Below are positions 61,163-64,000 of a stretch of DNA of 64,000 nucleotides, piece after piece. The stretch comes from Bacteroidales bacterium H4. Its GTDB lineage: Bacteria; Bacteroidota; Bacteroidia; Bacteroidales; Muribaculaceae. The stretch covers positions 91,590-155,589 of the forward strand of contig DAAP01000012.1 of NCBI GenBank assembly GCA_001701165.1, written 5' to 3'. The notes beneath the pieces were generated by a model that made no database searches, was not told the origin of the DNA, and saw only the letters and a list, made by a program, of their open reading frames with translations. Within the stretch, counting starts at the first letter, position 1; each line of letters begins with the position of its first letter. Made by a program: the position numbers and the translations under genes.

Positions 61163-63802
61163 TTACCTTATGCGAATTTTCATCACATGGCCGCAGCCGT
61201 CCTTAACCATATATATTCCGGCAGGAAGATTGAGCCTGACCTCGGTCACTCCGGAGGCGTAACCGGCGACAAGTGTGCCCGCTGCATTATACACCATGAT
61301 AGTGGCCGTGCCTTCCATGGCTCTAAGCGTCTCGCCGTCCCACGTAAAAGCTCGGGATGCACCGTCGGCTTCGATATCTTCGACACCATCGGTGTTGCTG
61401 TACGTGAAGGATACCACATCGGACCATGCCGTGTCCTTGTCGCCGTCGGCGGTGGCATAAGTCGCACGCGCTCGTACATAATATTTTGTCCCGTTAACCA
61501 GGTTCTTGGTGCCGGCCTTGATGTTGCGCGCCTCTTTGGCATCGGTGAAGGTCGGGGCCTCTATGGTCGTGCAAATGTATGAGTTGCGTGGCGACTTGAA
61601 GCTTTCATTAGCCGAAAGCTCCAAGCGTATTTTCTTGACACCCTCAATGGGCTTTATTGCCAAATGCGAATTTGCATACAGTATCCCGTCTGCCGAGGGG
61701 ACGACTTCGGGGACGGTCTGCACGGCCTCACAAGTGGTGAAGGTCACCGGAGCGGACATCACATCGTATCCGCCAAAGCTGTACTTCAGACGGATTGTAT
61801 ACGACGTATAGCCTTTGAGTATGTATTTTGGCACGGTGTAGCTGCCTGTTGCAGTGGCATCTATAACGATGTCTTCGTCATCGAAGACCCCGGTGGAGGA
61901 CACCTGAACCCGGACTTGACGGTCGGCCACTGACCACGTTATTGTGGGAGTGAGACTGACGTTCTGTTCGGTATCGTAAGGCGAGATGATGTGCAGCTTG
62001 GTGGGCGTAAAGCGGCGCGAAACACTCACGCCGTCATTGGCATTGGCAGCGCATGCACGCACGCGCCAATACAGTTCGTGCCCGGTCTCCATACCCTCGA
62101 TGGCGGACGAAAGACTCTCGGTGCCGGAAACCTCGGTTACGCCTATAAGCTCGCTCATCGACGCATCTTTGCCTACCTCGAGCAAGTAATTGGCCGCGCC
62201 GGGCACAGCATTCCACTTGAACATAAAGGGCAATTCAACTTCCTGGCCCTCCGCCGGATAGGTCAGCTCGGGGGACGGGAGGGTGGTCACGGCCGCCCCG
62301 ACAAAGACGGGCGAATATTCGTTGCCGTAGCGGTCATATACACATACGGCACAGCGGTAACCGCTCACCTTGTCGGAAGGAATGGTATAGGACGTCGAGT
62401 AGCTCACTCCGAGAAGATATTCGGGCTCGCGGTCGAAATTGGCATCGGGCACGCTGTTCGGAACAGCATACACCGTGTAACGCATACCCTCAACACCGGT
62501 CCACGTCAGCGTCGAACCGCTGCGCTTGACATTGCTCACCTTGGCCGGCGAACTTACCGGAAACCACGTCATCGCCGGTATAAGCGCCGGCGTATTGAAC
62601 ACCTGCGTCTTCAGATAATGTCCCAACAGCGGAGTCTTGGTGCGATACAAGTACTTAGCCGAATAAAACACCGAACCGGGGGCAGCATTGAGCGTATACT
62701 CGCGATTCAGACGCACCTGCTTGGCGTATTCTTCCTCGCCGTAGTTGTACGAGACACCCTGTGAGGAAAAGAAGTGGCGTCCGAATTTATTGGCCGCATT
62801 ACTCCACCATTTGCATATGGCGTCATAATCGGCACTGGAGCCTATCTTCCAGTAAATCTGCGGCGAGATAAAGTCAAGCGTGCGCGATGACACCCACGCC
62901 AACGGATCGGAATAAATGCCGTTATACTGCCAGTCGCTTCCGGCCGGACATGGAGGCAAACCGTATTTGCCGGCTACCGAAGCACTCGTGGCTGCCACGC
63001 CCGCAGGCGAGATGCCGAAGCGGACATACGGCTTGGCCTTCTTAATGGTCGAATACACATCGGCCACCATCTTATTGACATTATCACGACGCCAGTCGCC
63101 CAAAGACAGCGTCCCGCCGCCTTGCTTATAACTCTGATAATGAGCTGCATCCTCCGTCGAAATACCTTGCAGGTAAAAATAGTCGTCAAAGAGCACCCCG
63201 TCAACATCGTAATTGCGGACAATCTCGTCCACGACATCACATATGCGCTGACGCACCTCAGGCAAAGCCGGATTCAATATCGACGCTTCTTTCACATCAA
63301 GCAGCCAATCCGGATGCTCGTCACGATAGGCTTTGGGGGTGCCGTTCCACTGCCCTATCTGGCTCTCATATCGATACGGATTAATCCATGCATGGCACTC
63401 CATGCCGCGCTTATGACACTCCTCTATGCAGTACGCCAAAGGATCGTACCCGGGGTCAAGGCCGCGGTACGAAACAAGGTCAGAAGACCAAGGCTCATAG
63501 CTCGAGTTATACATCGCATCGCATCGCGAACGCACCTGAAAACATATCGAATTCATATTATTGCGCGCCAACGAATCAAGCAACGTCGTCAGCTGCTTCT
63601 TCTGCGCATTGATTTGCGTCGTATTGCCCGTCGACGATACTGTCGACTGCGGCCAGTCCAACTGCCAGACGGTGGCCACCCACGCCGAGCGCATCTCACG
63701 CTTCACCGCCGGGTCTGCCGCATAGGCTTCCGTGCCTGCGTAACCGCCTATCACTAACGAACATATAGCGGCAAAAGCTACTGTTCTTAAACTCTTTACC
63801 AT
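61163..63802 (-). CDS. Secreted GHL10 (DUF187) family glycoside hydrolase-like protein
   Basis: An 879-residue exported protein with signal peptide (VAFAAICSLVIGGYAGTEA). Residues about 35-360 form the GHL10 TIM-barrel: REMRSAWVATVWQLDWPQ at 36-53, CFQVRSRCDAMY at 87-98, CHAWINPYRYE at 136-146 and YDVDGVLFDDYFY at 198-210, whose acidic residues are candidates for catalysis. Fibronectin III-like domains follow (VSNVKRSGSTLTWTGVEGMR; HISPYDTEQNVSLTPTITWS). The C-terminal 45 residues (TIMVYNAAGTLVAGYASG to GIYMVKDG) resemble a type IX sorting module. Proteins of this family are thought to act on cell-wall glycan or peptidoglycan-derived polymers; substrate here is unknown. First gene of a two-gene operon with the FecB-like gene. 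Confidence 0.85.
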   Translation of the reverse strand: MVKSLRTVAFAAICSLVIGGYAGTEAYAADPAVKREMRSAWVATVWQLDWPQSTVSSTGNTTQINAQKKQLTTLLDSLARNNMNSICFQVRSRCDAMYNSSYEPWSSDLVSYRGLDPGYDPLAYCIEECHKRGMECHAWINPYRYESQIGQWNGTPKAYRDEHPDWLLDVKEASILNPALPEVRQRICDVVDEIVRNYDVDGVLFDDYFYLQGISTEDAAHYQSYKQGGGTLSLGDWRRDNVNKMVADVYSTIKKAKPYVRFGISPAGVAATSASVAGKYGLPPCPAGSDWQYNGIYSDPLAWVSSRTLDFISPQIYWKIGSSADYDAICKWWSNAANKFGRHFFSSQGVSYNYGEEEYAKQVRLNREYTLNAAPGSVFYSAKYLYRTKTPLLGHYLKTQVFNTPALIPAMTWFPVSSPAKVSNVKRSGSTLTWTGVEGMRYTVYAVPNSVPDANFDREPEYLLGVSYSTSYTIPSDKVSGYRCAVCVYDRYGNEYSPVFVGAAVTTLPSPELTYPAEGQEVELPFMFKWNAVPGAANYLLEVGKDASMSELIGVTEVSGTESLSSAIEGMETGHELYWRVRACAANANDGVSVSRRFTPTKLHIISPYDTEQNVSLTPTITWSVADRQVRVQVSSTGVFDDEDIVIDATATGSYTVPKYILKGYTSYTIRLKYSFGGYDVMSAPVTFTTCEAVQTVPEVVPSADGILYANSHLAIKPIEGVKKIRLELSANESFKSPRNSYICTTIEAPTFTDAKEARNIKAGTKNLVNGTKYYVRARATYATADGDKDTAWSDVVSFTYSNTDGVEDIEADGASRAFTWDGETLRAMEGTATIMVYNAAGTLVAGYASGVTEVRLNLPAGIYMVKDGCGHVMKIRIR

Positions 63803-63893
63803 GGATCAACTATTATATTAAAGATTATATTAAAGATTAAATATTACACTTGGATTATCCTGCCCTGAATTGTACCAACTTGCAAAATCTCCA

Positions 63894-63922
63894 CAAAGAT
63901 AACGATAATCTTTGTACCACAA
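63894..63922 (-). promoter_or_regulatory. Promoter of the GHL10 gene
   Basis: On the minus strand TATCTTTG (63894-63901) fits the -7 box with a TTG at 63920-63922 about 18 bases upstream. It lies about 92 bases before the start. The rest of the window to 64000 shows no gene. Confidence 0.5.
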
Positions 63923-64000
63923 GCATCCTAACCCTAAAAATATCCGCACCCGCACGGCACACCCATCTCATCCGGCACTCCCGGCGCCCCCATCATTCCC

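Overview
The window is a stretch of a Bacteroidales chromosome. Four things point there: promoters with the Bacteroidetes -7 box TAnnTTTG (in the best cases TTTG-N19/20-TAnnTTTG), no obvious Shine-Dalgarno sites, family content typical of the order (DUF4421 protein, BspA-type leucine-rich repeats, HECLGH-type DPP III, GHL10/DUF187 hydrolase, PorT-like barrel), and secreted proteins ending in type IX-like C-terminal modules. The GC-rich third codon positions would fit a member of the Muribaculaceae, but the sequence alone does not prove the family. I see no phage, IS element, integrase, CRISPR array, rRNA or tRNA gene.

Layout, left to right. 1-82: start of a secreted protein gene running off the left edge. 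518-3784: wecC, a WecG/TagA glycosyltransferase and wecB, a compact UDP-ManNAc/ManNAcA module. 3858-6638: a SpoU RNA methyltransferase translationally coupled to a FecCD permease and FecE ATPase. 6982-13801: RND efflux adaptor, pump and outer-membrane factor, then lpxA. 14195-24592 (minus strand): glutamate dehydrogenase, a decayed gene remnant, an Ig-like secreted protein, an M16 protease and a large PKD/chitobiase-type secreted protein. 24974-29392 (minus): carAB. 29712-33536 (plus): a RecD/Dda-like helicase with a duplicated C-terminal module followed by a TPR plus OB-like protein, the least understood pair here. 33627-38203 (minus): DUF4421 protein and a BspA-like LRR surface protein. 38618-40918: a flippase-glycosyltransferase fusion. 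41089-49731: dxr, rseP, an RlmI-like methyltransferase, DPP III, a LysM plus periplasmic-binding-like protein and a beta-barrel, closely spaced as one likely operon. 49952-55391: M3 peptidase, prolyl oligopeptidase and a BamE-like lipoprotein. 55503-63802 (minus): a repeat-rich secreted protein, rluB-asnS, a FecB-like binding lipoprotein and a GHL10 hydrolase.

Themes: envelope glycan assembly (wec genes, flippase-GT, lpxA, dxr, LysM protein), envelope export (RND, rseP), peptide and nitrogen use (M16, M49, M3 and S9 peptidases, gdhA, carAB) and surface adhesin or hydrolase display. The most interesting unexplained signals are the helicase/TPR-OB pair, the flippase-GT fusion with an abrupt C terminus, nested palindromes in front of the M3 peptidase gene, an in-frame 30-bp repeat array in rluB, and degenerate 9-bp-periodic repeats between genes.
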